DNA from: Rhizobium sp. CG5
Lineage (GTDB): Bacteria > Pseudomonadota > Alphaproteobacteria > Rhizobiales > Rhizobiaceae
Reading direction: 5' to 3'
Assembly: GCF_023701945.1 (NCBI RefSeq)
Contig: NZ_JABAEF010000002.1
Coordinates: 310,001 to 374,000 of the forward strand
DNA: 64,000 nt
Shown here: positions 8,016 to 16,835 of the stretch, piece by piece
How positions within the stretch are numbered: the stretch's first letter is position 1
Layout: every line of letters begins with the position of its first letter
Notes under the pieces: generated by a model
Databases searched by the model: none
What the model was told of the DNA's origin: nothing
The model's input: only the letters and a program-made list of their open reading frames with translations
Position numbers and translations under genes: made by a program

Positions 8016-9622
8016 TGGATGCCGGTCTTTCGGGAAACGTTGCTGTCGCTGACACCAAAGCCTATTCGGCGCCGGCGCGCGGATCAGGCACGGGTGCGTC
8101 ATCGTCGTCCAAGAGCGGCTTCTCCGACGAGTTGTCGAAGGCGGCCTCGCAGAAAAACGCGACCGGCGACGATCAGGACACGGCCATCGACGCCGACGAG
8201 GACGCATCCGAGCTGCTCGCTGACGATGGCACCAGCACGGATGTTTCCGAGGACGCAGCGGACACGGTGAAGACCGGCAGCAAGGTCAAGCCGATCTTTG
8301 ACATCTCCGTTGCCGGACTGCGAAAGGCAACGGATCTCGCTGCCCCTGATGGCACTGGCGTCGACAATACTGGCGCCGGCACGGTCGATGGCGACGAGCC
8401 TGCAACGGATACCACCGCAGCAAAGACCGATAGAGCCGAGCAGGTTGCGAAGGCCGCTCTGGGCGCCCTGTCCGATAGCGCGGAGACGACCATGACGGCC
8501 GACGAGGCTGCAGCACTGCAGCTGGCGGCGAAGTCCGGTCTCGGGCAGACCGGTACGTCTGAAAAAACGTCAACCGAAGCCGAACAGATCGAAGACGGCA
8601 GCAAGGAGTCCAAGGCCAGCGACGAGGATCTCGAAGCCGTCCTGTCTTTGCTTGGCGGCAACACGACCGCCACCGCCGAAGAGGTGGATGCCGCATTGGC
8701 CGAGGCGATGGCGGATCAGATCAAGGCGTCCGCCTCGTCATCCGACACTGCCGAGGAAACCGTAACCACAGACGCCAGCAGCAGGTCAGTCGGCGCGATT
8801 GCCGATGGCAAGACGGCCGATGGCAAGACGGCCGATGGCAAGACGGCCGCCAAGAGTGCTACCGCTTCGACGCCCGTCACCGGCAACGCTGTGGCCCAGG
8901 AGACAACGCCCACCGATGAGGCCTTCCGGGCTGTTCGGGCCGACGCGAAGTATGAATCGGCCGCAGTCAGCGTGCGCAGTGACAATGCCGCGGGCGCCGA
9001 CACCAAGGCTACGACGGCCGATACCCTTCCGACCGTCACCGTGCTCGACAGCCGGCGCTATCTGGCGCCTGCCGAGACCTCCAATGCCGCCAATATCGCC
9101 GCGAGCATGATGGGTGACAGCGATTGGGCGAGTGCCATGCGTGCCGGCACAGAGGCAACCGATGCAACGACTGGCGGCGGCAAGGTGCTCAACACCTTGA
9201 AGATCCAGATGAGCCCGATCGATCTCGGCAACGTGACGGCGACGTTGCGCCTCGTCGGTGATGAACTGTCCGTCAGCCTGGTCGTTGAGAATAGCGCGGC
9301 GTACCGCAAGCTCAGCGAGGACCAGAACGAGATCGTCAAGACCCTGCGAGCCCAGGGTTTCAGCGTCGATCAGGTGCAGATCAGCATCGTCAGCAGTGAC
9401 AAGACGGCGAGCGACACCAGCCAGTCCGGCGGGCAGTTCTCAGGCCAGCAATCCGCCCAGAGTGGCGGGCAGGGCGGAGCCGCCAACAGCCGGTCGCAGG
9501 ACACGTTCTCATCCTCGCTGGGCAATGATCAGACTCTGGGAGTATCGTCCGATGAAACAACCGCGAACCAGGCGTCCGTGGACGGCACTCGCGGCGCTGG
9601 TTCTGGTCAGCTTTACCTCTGA
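8012..9622 (+). CDS. fliK: Flagellar hook-length control protein FliK (formerly MotD)
   Basis: A 536-residue protein that measures hook length and switches export specificity. The first 370 or so residues are low-complexity Ala/Thr/Asp/Ser sequence, typical of the ruler part. The C-terminal globular domain (about 390-470) contains the hallmark IQMSPIDLGNVTATL and the following EDQNEIVKTLRAQGF. The last part is Gln/Ser-rich. It has a triple 15-bp repeat at 8801-8845 and overlaps the next gene by 71 bases. The rhizobial literature first called this gene motD and then showed it to be fliK. Confidence 0.92.
   Translation: MMDAGLSGNVAVADTKAYSAPARGSGTGASSSSKSGFSDELSKAASQKNATGDDQDTAIDADEDASELLADDGTSTDVSEDAADTVKTGSKVKPIFDISVAGLRKATDLAAPDGTGVDNTGAGTVDGDEPATDTTAAKTDRAEQVAKAALGALSDSAETTMTADEAAALQLAAKSGLGQTGTSEKTSTEAEQIEDGSKESKASDEDLEAVLSLLGGNTTATAEEVDAALAEAMADQIKASASSSDTAEETVTTDASSRSVGAIADGKTADGKTADGKTAAKSATASTPVTGNAVAQETTPTDEAFRAVRADAKYESAAVSVRSDNAAGADTKATTADTLPTVTVLDSRRYLAPAETSNAANIAASMMGDSDWASAMRAGTEATDATTGGGKVLNTLKIQMSPIDLGNVTATLRLVGDELSVSLVVENSAAYRKLSEDQNEIVKTLRAQGFSVDQVQISIVSSDKTASDTSQSGGQFSGQQSAQSGGQGGAANSRSQDTFSSSLGNDQTLGVSSDETTANQASVDGTRGAGSGQLYL
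8801..8845 (+). repeat. Three perfect 15-bp tandem repeats inside fliK
   Basis: GCCGATGGCAAGACG occurs three times in direct succession and encodes ADGKT three times. It lies in frame in the ruler-like region, so copy-number change would alter protein length without a frameshift. Confidence 0.95.
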
Positions 9623-10127
9623 AGTCAGCGCTTCGGTCGGCATCTGCGAGCGCGAGATACAGCACGCAGCGGCCAAGTATGGAGTCCCGGAGGGCATTCT
9701 ATACTCCGTCGGCCTGACGGAAACCGGACGCAAGGGATCCTTGCAGCCTTATGCCATGAATATCGAAGGCAAAGCCATGTTTCTGGCGTCAGAACCGGAG
9801 GTTCTGGAAGCCTTCGCGACGGCCCGGCGGCAGGGAGCCAAGCTCATCGATATCGGTTGTATGCAGATCAATCACCACTTTCACGGGGAGAATTTTGCCT
9901 CCGTACAAGAGATGCTGAACCCTCGCCGCAACGTGGAGTATGCGGCAAAGTTCCTCAGCAACCTTCATGATCGGCATGAGACATGGACGATGGCGGTAGC
10001 CAGATACCATGCGGGCCCCAACAACGACCCTGCTCAGAAGCGCTATGTGTGTCGTGTTATCGCCAATCTGGTGGCGACCGGGTACGGAAAATGGACGTTG
10101 AATGCCCGTCAATTTTGCGGTGAATAG
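9552..10127 (+). CDS. Flagellar-cluster lytic transglycosylase (SLT domain)
   Basis: A 191-residue exported muramidase-type enzyme that probably opens peptidoglycan for rod passage. The chosen ATG follows GGGAG at good spacing and gives a signal peptide (RRPWTALAALVLVSF to SEVSAS). The SLT fold follows: the catalytic Glu in SVGLTETGRKG, IGCMQINHHFHG, and MAVARYHAGPNND. The open frame extends upstream, but there it only shadows fliK. The start lies 71 bases inside fliK in another frame, which suggests translational coupling. The FlgJ rod-binding domain is a separate gene at 20127, so this enzyme may supply the muramidase half. Confidence 0.88.
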   Translation: MKQPRTRRPWTALAALVLVSFTSEVSASVGICEREIQHAAAKYGVPEGILYSVGLTETGRKGSLQPYAMNIEGKAMFLASEPEVLEAFATARRQGAKLIDIGCMQINHHFHGENFASVQEMLNPRRNVEYAAKFLSNLHDRHETWTMAVARYHAGPNNDPAQKRYVCRVIANLVATGYGKWTLNARQFCGE

Positions 10128-10214
10128 CAACCGATGATTGCTTGCATCAACCGTGGGACGTGTTCGTTGAAATGTGTCCATAATGCGGAAGAAAAAAGTC
10201 TGGCAAGCAAAACG

Positions 10215-10230
10215 TTAACCATGCGTTAAC
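10215..10230 (+). promoter_or_regulatory. CtrA box upstream of rem
   Basis: TTAACCATGCGTTAAC contains TTAA-N7-TTAA exactly, with both half-sites intact, about 180 bases before the rem start. The 10128-10406 spacer is AT-rich and shows no gene. Confidence 0.6.
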
Positions 10231-10406
10231 TTTTCCACTGGAGAATTGTGGCTGATTTGGTCGCTACCCACTATATGTAGATCAAATCACCACTAAAATC
10301 TTAATCAATTGTTAATAACTATCATTAACTTTCTCCAGTTGTCCCTGATTCCCGCGATTCGTACCGATAGGGTGTTGAAACACCACACTGATTCGGAGGC
10401 GGACGA

Positions 10407-11078
10407 ATGATCGTAGTGGTTGATGAGCGCGAGCTCGTTAAAGATGGGTACACATCACTCTTCGGACGTGAGGGAATCCCATCGACCGGATTTGATCCGG
10501 CGGAATTTGGAGAATGGGTCACGACGGCAGCCGATTCAGACATCGCTGCAGTCGAAGCGTTTCTGATCGGCCAAGGCGATCGCGCGTTTGAATTGCCCAG
10601 GGCAATTCGTGACAGAACCACGGCACCGGTGATCGCAGTCAGCGACCACCCGTCGCTGGAAGCCACACTGGCGCTTTTTGACAGCGGCGTCGATGACGTG
10701 GTTCGCAAGCCAGTGCATCCACGCGAAATCCTGGCGCGGGCGGCGGCAATTCGCCGGCGCTTGAAGGCAATATCCAACTATACTGAAATTGGCTCGATCC
10801 GGGTATACTCGGATGGACGGGATCCGGAGATTTCCGGCGAAATCTTTCCATTGCCCCGGCGCGAGCGCCGTATTCTTGAATATCTAGTCGCAAACCGCGG
10901 ACGCCGCGTGTCGAAGACCCAGATCTTCAGTGCCATCTACGGAATCTTCGATGAGGAAGTCGAAGAGAACGTTGTGGAAAGTCACATCAGCAAACTGCGC
11001 AAGAAACTGCGGAAAAAGCTTGGCGTCGACCCAGTCGATTCGAAGCGTTTTCTTGGCTACTGCATTGATTGGAAGTGA
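10407..11078 (+). CDS. rem: Motility response regulator Rem
   Basis: A 223-residue OmpR-like transcription factor. The N-terminal receiver-like domain (about 1-115) lacks an obvious canonical acidic triad and phospho-acceptor context, while the C-terminal winged helix (about 130-223) is well formed ([20 protein letters not shown], then [15 protein letters not shown]). In Sinorhizobium meliloti, Rem is an orphan regulator of exponential-phase motility that activates flagellar genes below VisNR. Length and position directly before flgE match. GGAGG precedes the ATG. A perfect CtrA-type box lies upstream. Confidence 0.92.
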   Translation: MIVVVDERELVKDGYTSLFGREGIPSTGFDPAEFGEWVTTAADSDIAAVEAFLIGQGDRAFELPRAIRDRTTAPVIAVSDHPSLEATLALFDSGVDDVVRKPVHPREILARAAAIRRRLKAISNYTEIGSIRVYSDGRDPEISGEIFPLPRRERRILEYLVANRGRRVSKTQIFSAIYGIFDEEVEENVVESHISKLRKKLRKKLGVDPVDSKRFLGYCIDWK

Positions 11079-11101
11079 TTTTACGGTCTGAGGACCGAAC
11101 C

Positions 11102-11178
11102 GGCGGGGGCCTTGCTTCCATCAAAGTTGTCTAAAGGCATCGCGCCAGACAGCTTCACGCAAGGCCCGCCTTTTATTC
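11102..11178 (+). terminator. Possible terminator after rem
   Basis: GGCGGG..CCTTGC (from 11102) pairs with GCAAGGCCCGCC (to 11170) around a long loop of about 43 bases, with a two-base bulge, followed by TTTTATT. The long loop makes this less certain. Confidence 0.45.
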
Positions 11179-11209
11179 TTTGAAACGACGATAGAAACGG
11201 GGATTTATT

Positions 11210-12478
11210 ATGAGTCTTTTCGGTACTATGAAAACCGCGGTGTCGGGAATGAGCGCACAGGCAAACCGCCTGAGCACCGTTGGTGACAATATCGCCAATT
11301 CCAGTACAACCGGTTATAAGAAGGCCTACACTTCATTTTCATCCATGGTTTTGCCCTCGACGGGCAGTTCGTACAATTCTGGTGGCGTCGATTCCAACAT
11401 TCGGTATTCGATTTCAGAGCAGGGTGCACTGACGTACACAACGTCAACAACGGATCTGGCGATCCAGGGTGATGGCTTCTTTGTAGTATCCGATGCCAGT
11501 GACTCGACCTATCTGACGCGCGCCGGTTCCTTTCAGGTCGATGAGGAAGGTTATCTGGTCAATTCGGCCGGCTACACGCTTCTCGGCTATTCTTACGATT
11601 CCGGTACGCCGGCCGCGGTCGTCAACGGGTTTGATGGTCTCGAAGCGATTAATGTCGGTCAGTCGTCACTGAGCGCGACAGCCTCCACGACAGGCGAATT
11701 CAGTGCCAACCTCGACTCCAGCTCTGAGACTGTCACCGGCGACACTCCGGCACTCAATTCGTCGACCAGTGAATATACGGACAAGAGCTCGCTGGTCGCC
11801 TATGACAGCCTCGGCAACGAAGTGCTGTACGATTTCTATTACACCAAGACCGGCGACAACGAATGGGAAGTCTCGGTGTTCCGTAACGACGAAGCCACGT
11901 CGGGCACGTCGTTCCCTTACTCGCCGACCGGCCTCTTGGCCAGCACGACTTTGACGTTCGATGCGACGACCGGGGAATTGGATTCCTCAAGTAGCGACTC
12001 GATCTCCTTCACCGACTCAAGCAGCACCGTGCCGCTGTCGCTGACCATCGATCTGTCGGAGATGACCCAGTTGTCCTACGATTTCACGGTTGCGTCTGCG
12101 GACGTGGACGGCAATGCGCCGAGCAGCATTGATAGTGTGGAAATCTCTGAAGACGGCACCGTGTCCGCGGTTTACGCCGACGGCACCACCGAACCGCTCT
12201 ACCGCGTCGCCATGGCGACCGTGGAGAGCCCGGACAACCTCACCGTCGAAAGCGGCAACGTCTACAGTGCCGGCTCCGACTCTGGCGTCATCACCACGGG
12301 CTTTGCCGACAGCGGCTCGTTCGGATCCATTGTCTCGGGCGCCCTGGAAAGTTCGAACGTCGACCTGGCGAGCGAACTGACGGAAATGATCGAGGCCCAG
12401 CGCAGTTACACCGCAAATTCCAAGGTCTTCCAGACCGGCTCGGACTTGATGGACGTACTGATCAATCTGAAGCGTTAA
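11210..12478 (+). CDS. flgE: Flagellar hook protein FlgE
   Basis: A 422-residue hook subunit joining the basal body to the filament. The N-terminal rod/hook motif is clear (MSLFGTMKTAVSGMSAQANR, then VGDNIANSSTTGYKK), followed by GDGFFVV and a Ser/Thr-rich central region. The C-terminal helix contains NVDLASELTEMIEAQRSYTANSK, the signature of the FlgE/FlgF/FlgG family. It is exported by the flagellar type III system without a signal peptide. It begins a tightly packed run of hook and export genes. Confidence 0.97.
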   Translation: MSLFGTMKTAVSGMSAQANRLSTVGDNIANSSTTGYKKAYTSFSSMVLPSTGSSYNSGGVDSNIRYSISEQGALTYTTSTTDLAIQGDGFFVVSDASDSTYLTRAGSFQVDEEGYLVNSAGYTLLGYSYDSGTPAAVVNGFDGLEAINVGQSSLSATASTTGEFSANLDSSSETVTGDTPALNSSTSEYTDKSSLVAYDSLGNEVLYDFYYTKTGDNEWEVSVFRNDEATSGTSFPYSPTGLLASTTLTFDATTGELDSSSSDSISFTDSSSTVPLSLTIDLSEMTQLSYDFTVASADVDGNAPSSIDSVEISEDGTVSAVYADGTTEPLYRVAMATVESPDNLTVESGNVYSAGSDSGVITTGFADSGSFGSIVSGALESSNVDLASELTEMIEAQRSYTANSKVFQTGSDLMDVLINLKR

Positions 12479-12503
12479 TCGAAGCGCGTAAAAGGCAGCT
12501 AAA

Positions 12504-13973
12504 ATGTCGCTCTCATCTGCAGTTAATACGGCTCAAGCCATCTTCAGGAACACCGGTGAACAATCCTCGGTGATCTCCAAGAACATTGCCAACGCAGATA
12601 ACGCAGACTATGTGCGGCGTTCAGCTGTCGTCGGTTCGACGATATACGGCGCGCAGATCGTGACGACCGAGCGCGCCCAGAATGATGCCCTGCTGCGCCA
12701 GACGCTGGACAGCACGGCGGGCAGCAGTGGCCAGGAAACCCTGCTGGACGGTCTGGAACAGCTTCAGTCCTTGCTGGGTGGCAATGACTATGAATTGTCA
12801 CCCTCGACTTACATTGCCGAATTGCGCGATAGCCTGCAGGCTTTCGCTTCGAAGCCCGGCGAACTCTCCTTGGCCGAAACGGCCATCAATACGGCTCAGG
12901 ATGTCGCCAGATCGCTGAACACGGCGTCTGAGGGCGTTCAGAGCCTGCGCGCGCAAGCCGATCAGGAAATCGAAACATCCGTCGCCAGGCTGAACGACCT
13001 GCTGGCCGAGTTCAAGATCGCCAATGACTCGGTAACATCTGCGACAGCGGTCAACGGCGATCCCAATGATGCACTGGACCAGCGCGAAACGCTGACCAAG
13101 CAGATCTCGGAGATCATCGGCGTCACGGCCGTGACCCGCACCAACAATGATATGGTGCTCTACACGGCAGACGGGACGACATTGTTCGAAACGTCGCCGC
13201 GCACGGTCAGTTTCGATCGCATCATCGCCTACGGTTCGACAACCGAGGGGAACCCACTTTATATCGACGGCATTGCGGTCGATAGCGGCGAGGGCGGCAA
13301 TACCACGGCTCAGGGCTCACTTGCCGCATCGCTGCAGCTGCGCGACGAGATCGCCCCGGTTTTCCAGAGCCAGCTTGACGAAGTGGCCCGCGGCTTGGTC
13401 ACGGTCTTTTCAGAAGTTGATCCGTCGGCATCGGGTTCGGAAATGCCCGGCCTCTTCACGTGGGAACCGAGCACGCCGCCGGCCTATACGCCGGCAGCCG
13501 GAACAGTCGAACCTGGCATTGCCTCGACGATCAAAGTCAACGAGGCTCTTTTGACCTCGGCTGGCGGCGATCCGATGCTGTTGCGAGACGGCGGCATCAA
13601 TGGTTCCTCCTATGTCTGGAACACCACAGGCGGCAGCGGCTATTCGGAGCTTCTCGATGGCTATGTCACCGGCATGGAGGCCGACATGGCCTTCGACCCG
13701 GCGGCCCAGCTTGACGATCAGGCCAGCCTGATGACCTACTCAACCGACTCGGTCGGCTGGCTCGAAGAGCTTCGCTCGAATGCCACGACCGCTTCCGAAA
13801 ACAAGGCGGCGCTGCTGCAGAGAGCGACCCAAGCCTATCAGAATGAAACCGGGGTCAGTCTCGACGAGGAGTTGTCGCTGCTCCTTGATATCGAGCAGTC
13901 CTACAAGGCGTCGACCAAACTATTGAGCGCAGTCGATGAAATGCTGAGCGCTCTCATAGAGATGGCGGGATAA
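12504..13973 (+). CDS. flgK: Hook-filament junction protein FlgK
   Basis: A 489-residue hook-associated protein 1. The N-terminus (INTAQAIFRNTG-type helix, then SKNIANADNADYVRR) and the C-terminus (LDEELSLLLDIEQSYKAS, LSAVDEMLSALIEM) are the family signatures that pack at the hook-filament junction. It lies 25 bases after flgE and three bases before flgL, so it is cotranscribed with them. Rhizobial FlgK proteins are of similar length. Confidence 0.95.
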   Translation: MSLSSAVNTAQAIFRNTGEQSSVISKNIANADNADYVRRSAVVGSTIYGAQIVTTERAQNDALLRQTLDSTAGSSGQETLLDGLEQLQSLLGGNDYELSPSTYIAELRDSLQAFASKPGELSLAETAINTAQDVARSLNTASEGVQSLRAQADQEIETSVARLNDLLAEFKIANDSVTSATAVNGDPNDALDQRETLTKQISEIIGVTAVTRTNNDMVLYTADGTTLFETSPRTVSFDRIIAYGSTTEGNPLYIDGIAVDSGEGGNTTAQGSLAASLQLRDEIAPVFQSQLDEVARGLVTVFSEVDPSASGSEMPGLFTWEPSTPPAYTPAAGTVEPGIASTIKVNEALLTSAGGDPMLLRDGGINGSSYVWNTTGGSGYSELLDGYVTGMEADMAFDPAAQLDDQASLMTYSTDSVGWLEELRSNATTASENKAALLQRATQAYQNETGVSLDEELSLLLDIEQSYKASTKLLSAVDEMLSALIEMAG

Positions 13974-13976
13974 GTC

Positions 13977-15029
13977 ATGAAGACATCCAACGTATCAAAT
14001 CTGGCCATACAGAATGCGATGCGGCTGACGATCCAGCAGTCGCAGAACCAGCTGATCGATGCACAGACGGAAGTCACGACCGGGAAATATGCCGATGTGG
14101 GCGCCGAGCTTGGCGCCGATACCGCTGTCGCGCTCGATCTCAATCGCGATGTCTTGCGTCTCCAGTCGCTGATCGACACCAATTCAATCGTCGAGCAGCG
14201 GCTTGAGGCCTCCGAGGAGGCCATGAACCAGATGGCAACCAGCGGACAGAACATGATGGATTCGCTGGTTTCGCTGAGTGGTAGCCAGGATGCCACAAGC
14301 CTTGCTGTGGCGACCCGTTCCATCCGCGATGCGCTCGACACGTTTACCAGCATGGCCAATACCTCGGTTAACGGCGAATACCTGTTTTCCGGCATCAATA
14401 CCGACGTGCAGCCGCTCGATAACTATCTCGACCCGGCCTCTCCCGCCAAGGCGGCTTTCGACACGGAATTCCAGTCGTATTTCGGCTTCACCCAGAGCGA
14501 TTCGGCAACGTCGGGAATCACCGCCACACAGATGGAAGACTTTCTGACCAACGTCGTCGAGCCGATGTTTTCAGGCTCGGACTGGACCACCAACTGGTCG
14601 AGCGCCACCGACGAAAGCATGACCAGCCGGATCAGCAAGACGGAAGTCGTTGAAACCTCGACCAGCATCAATGCCGACGGAATGCGCAATTTCGCCATGG
14701 CAGCGGTTGTGTCGCTCGAGCTTCTTGGCATGGACCTGCAGGGCGATGTCCGCAAGGTCGTCAGCGACAAGGCGATCGGCTATACGGGCATCGCGGTGAC
14801 CGGCATCAACGAAGAGCGCACCCAGATGGGCCTGTCGCAGGATCGCGTGACGCGGGCCAATGAATCCCTGGCGGTCCAGAAGGACATCATCGATACCCAC
14901 CTCTCGGATATCGTCGGTGTCGATGCCTATGAGGCGTCGACCCGGGTCAACAATCTGCTCTCGCTTGTCGAAGCGTCCTACACACTGACATCGAGAATAC
15001 AGCAGCTGAGCCTTGTCAATTTCCTTTGA
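13977..15029 (+). CDS. flgL: Hook-filament junction protein FlgL
   Basis: A 350-residue hook-associated protein 3, related to flagellin. The N-terminal helix (NAMRLTIQQSQNQLIDAQTEVTTGKYADVG), TSVNGEYLFSGINTD and the C-terminal helix (ASTRVNNLLSLVEASYTLTSRIQQLSLVNFL) match the family. It forms the second ring between hook and filament, outside the cell. It starts three bases after the flgK stop. Confidence 0.95.
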   Translation: MKTSNVSNLAIQNAMRLTIQQSQNQLIDAQTEVTTGKYADVGAELGADTAVALDLNRDVLRLQSLIDTNSIVEQRLEASEEAMNQMATSGQNMMDSLVSLSGSQDATSLAVATRSIRDALDTFTSMANTSVNGEYLFSGINTDVQPLDNYLDPASPAKAAFDTEFQSYFGFTQSDSATSGITATQMEDFLTNVVEPMFSGSDWTTNWSSATDESMTSRISKTEVVETSTSINADGMRNFAMAAVVSLELLGMDLQGDVRKVVSDKAIGYTGIAVTGINEERTQMGLSQDRVTRANESLAVQKDIIDTHLSDIVGVDAYEASTRVNNLLSLVEASYTLTSRIQQLSLVNFL

Positions 15030-15066
15030 TGAGCAAAGGATGAAGTAAGAAATGAAGGAAATCTAA

Positions 15067-15414
15067 ATGTATCAGTTTTCCTATGCCGAAATCATGGAGG
15101 ATGGCGTCGCTGACGCCAAGGATCGCGAACGGCAAGCATTGAGCCGGTCGATTGACCTTCTGACGGCGGCGCGCGACCACGGCGGTTACTCGCGAGAGGC
15201 GATCGAAGCGCTGTTCTACACCAGACGAGTATGGATCCGCTTCATCGAGGATCTTAAGCAGCCTGAGAACCAGCTGGGAGCTGAATTGCGCGCAAACCTG
15301 ATCTCCATTGCGATATGGATCTTGAAGGAATGCGAGCGAATTCGAAAACGACAGTCCAGCAACTATCAGGGCATCATAGACGTTACAACCATCATCAGGG
15401 ATGGACTTAAATGA
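15067..15414 (+). CDS. flaF: Flagellin regulator FlaF
   Basis: A 115-residue cytoplasmic protein of the FlaF family ([54 protein letters not shown]). In alphaproteobacteria FlaF promotes flagellin secretion or translation and acts opposite FlbT. It is followed by flbT with a four-base overlap, the usual pairing. AAGGA precedes the ATG. Confidence 0.95.
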   Translation: MYQFSYAEIMEDGVADAKDRERQALSRSIDLLTAARDHGGYSREAIEALFYTRRVWIRFIEDLKQPENQLGAELRANLISIAIWILKECERIRKRQSSNYQGIIDVTTIIRDGLK

Positions 15415-15860
15415 AGAGCACTCTGCGCATATCGCTGAAATCTGGGGAACGAATCTTTATCAATGGAGCGGTGTTGCGCGTTGATCGCAAGGTTGCATTG
15501 GAATTTCTGAACGACGTTACCTTCCTGCTGGAAAACCACGTCTTGCAGCCGGAAGATGCCAACACGCCACTTCGGCAGCTCTACTTCATCGCCCAGATGA
15601 TGTTGATCAACCCGGAAGGCCGGGACCAGTCCATGGCCATGTTCCGCAAGTCGATCATCATGCTGGTCTCCTGCTTCCAGGATGAAGAGGTTCTGGCCGA
15701 ACTGAAGCGCATTGACGGCATGGTCACGTCGGGCCGGGCCTTTGACGCGCTGAAGGCGATCCGCGCGCTCTACCCGATCGAGGATCGCATCCTCAACAAT
15801 CAGGAAATGGCTCCGGCCACTATCGAACAGATTCGCAAGGAGATCGCACCATGGCGGTAG
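15411..15860 (+). CDS. flbT: Flagellin mRNA regulator FlbT
   Basis: A 149-residue member of the FlbT family ([40 protein letters not shown]). In Caulobacter FlbT binds the flagellin mRNA leader and promotes its decay until the hook is complete, and in Brucella it acts positively on flagellin. It overlaps flaF by four bases and flgD by ten. The conserved leader elements before three flagellins in this window are possible targets. Confidence 0.95.
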   Translation: MKSTLRISLKSGERIFINGAVLRVDRKVALEFLNDVTFLLENHVLQPEDANTPLRQLYFIAQMMLINPEGRDQSMAMFRKSIIMLVSCFQDEEVLAELKRIDGMVTSGRAFDALKAIRALYPIEDRILNNQEMAPATIEQIRKEIAPWR

Positions 15861-16348
15861 ATGCAGTTAGCACGACTTCGAGCAGTACCGTTTCCAATCC
15901 GTGGGTAAATGCCGGATCTTCCACGGATGATTCGGACGATGCCTCGCTCAATTATGACAGCTTTCTGCAGCTGTTGATTGCGCAGATGTCCAATCAGGAC
16001 CCGACGGATCCGATGGACGCCTCCGAACAGGTCGCCCAGCTTGCGACATTCTCGCAGGTCGAGCAGACCATCCAGACGAACACCCATCTGAAGAGCATGC
16101 TGCAGGCCGAGGCGCTGACGCGGGCTGGAGATCTGATCGGCAAGGCGGTCACAACGGCTGACGGCGAAACCTCGGGCATGATCAAGGAAGTCGAAGTCTA
16201 TTCGGACGGCGTGGTCCTGATCACCGAAGATGGCGACGAACTGCTGCTCGAAGTCGGCATGTCCTTCTCGGACGAGGTGACGGATACCACGGATACGGAT
16301 ACCGATACCGATACCGACACGGATAGTGATACAACGACGGACAGTTGA
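15851..16348 (+). CDS. flgD: Hook cap (scaffolding) protein FlgD
   Basis: A 165-residue hook assembly scaffold. The N-terminal FlgD motif is clear ([43 protein letters not shown]). The protein is short compared with enteric FlgD (about 230 residues) and ends in an extreme Thr-Asp repeat tail in place of the usual C-terminal beta domains. The start overlaps the flbT end by ten bases. Confidence 0.93.
   Translation: MAVDAVSTTSSSTVSNPWVNAGSSTDDSDDASLNYDSFLQLLIAQMSNQDPTDPMDASEQVAQLATFSQVEQTIQTNTHLKSMLQAEALTRAGDLIGKAVTTADGETSGMIKEVEVYSDGVVLITEDGDELLLEVGMSFSDEVTDTTDTDTDTDTDTDSDTTTDS
16281..16345 (+). repeat. Thr-Asp codon repeat at the flgD 3' end
   Basis: ACG/ACC alternates with GAT/GAC, encoding a run of Thr-Asp pairs. 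The perfect six-base unit GATACC repeats in the middle, so slippage in units of six would keep the frame. Confidence 0.9.
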
Positions 16349-16388
16349 TCGATTCGTTTTAAGGCCATCGGCCTTTGGAGTGCTGTCC

Positions 16389-16655
16389 ATGAATGAAGCT
16401 GATGCTCTCGATATCATGCAGGCTGCTGTGTGGACGGTGTTGATTTCATCGGGACCGGCTGTCATGGCCGCCATGATCGTCGGGGTCACGATCGCTTTGA
16501 TCCAGGCCCTGACGCAGGTCCAGGAAATGACCCTGACCTTCGTTCCGAAGATCTTGGCGATCATGATCACCATCGGTATCAGCGCGCCTTTCGTAGGCGC
16601 GCAGATCTCGCTCTTCTCCAACCTGGTCTTTTCCCGCGTTCAGACCGGGTTCTAG
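16389..16655 (+). CDS. fliQ: Flagellar export protein FliQ
   Basis: An 88-residue inner-membrane component of the export gate (MNEADALDIMQAAVWTVL, AMIVGVTIALIQALTQVQEMTLTFVPK). It has two membrane helices. The open frame reaches upstream to 16326, but the family always starts at this MNE/MTE position. The FliP partner is not in the window, as in rhizobia where it lies further upstream. A small hairpin (16656-16671) follows the stop without a T-run. Confidence 0.95.
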   Translation: MNEADALDIMQAAVWTVLISSGPAVMAAMIVGVTIALIQALTQVQEMTLTFVPKILAIMITIGISAPFVGAQISLFSNLVFSRVQTGF

Positions 16656-16835
16656 AAGACCAGGCGGTCTTGGTGGAGAGGGCCCAGGAGCGTTCTGCAT
16701 GCCGCTCTTCAAGTGCCGCTCTTAGGCTCGTTTTTTTCCGGCCACCTTCGCGCAAGCTTCACCGTCTACCCAAGTAGTCATCTGGTCGTGGAAACCTTTC
16801 CGCCGACCGCCTTCTCATGAAGAGACGGACTGTAA

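Noticed and set aside
8801..8845. Tandem repeats as a CRISPR-like array
   Set aside because: Contiguous repeats with no spacers, in frame inside fliK.
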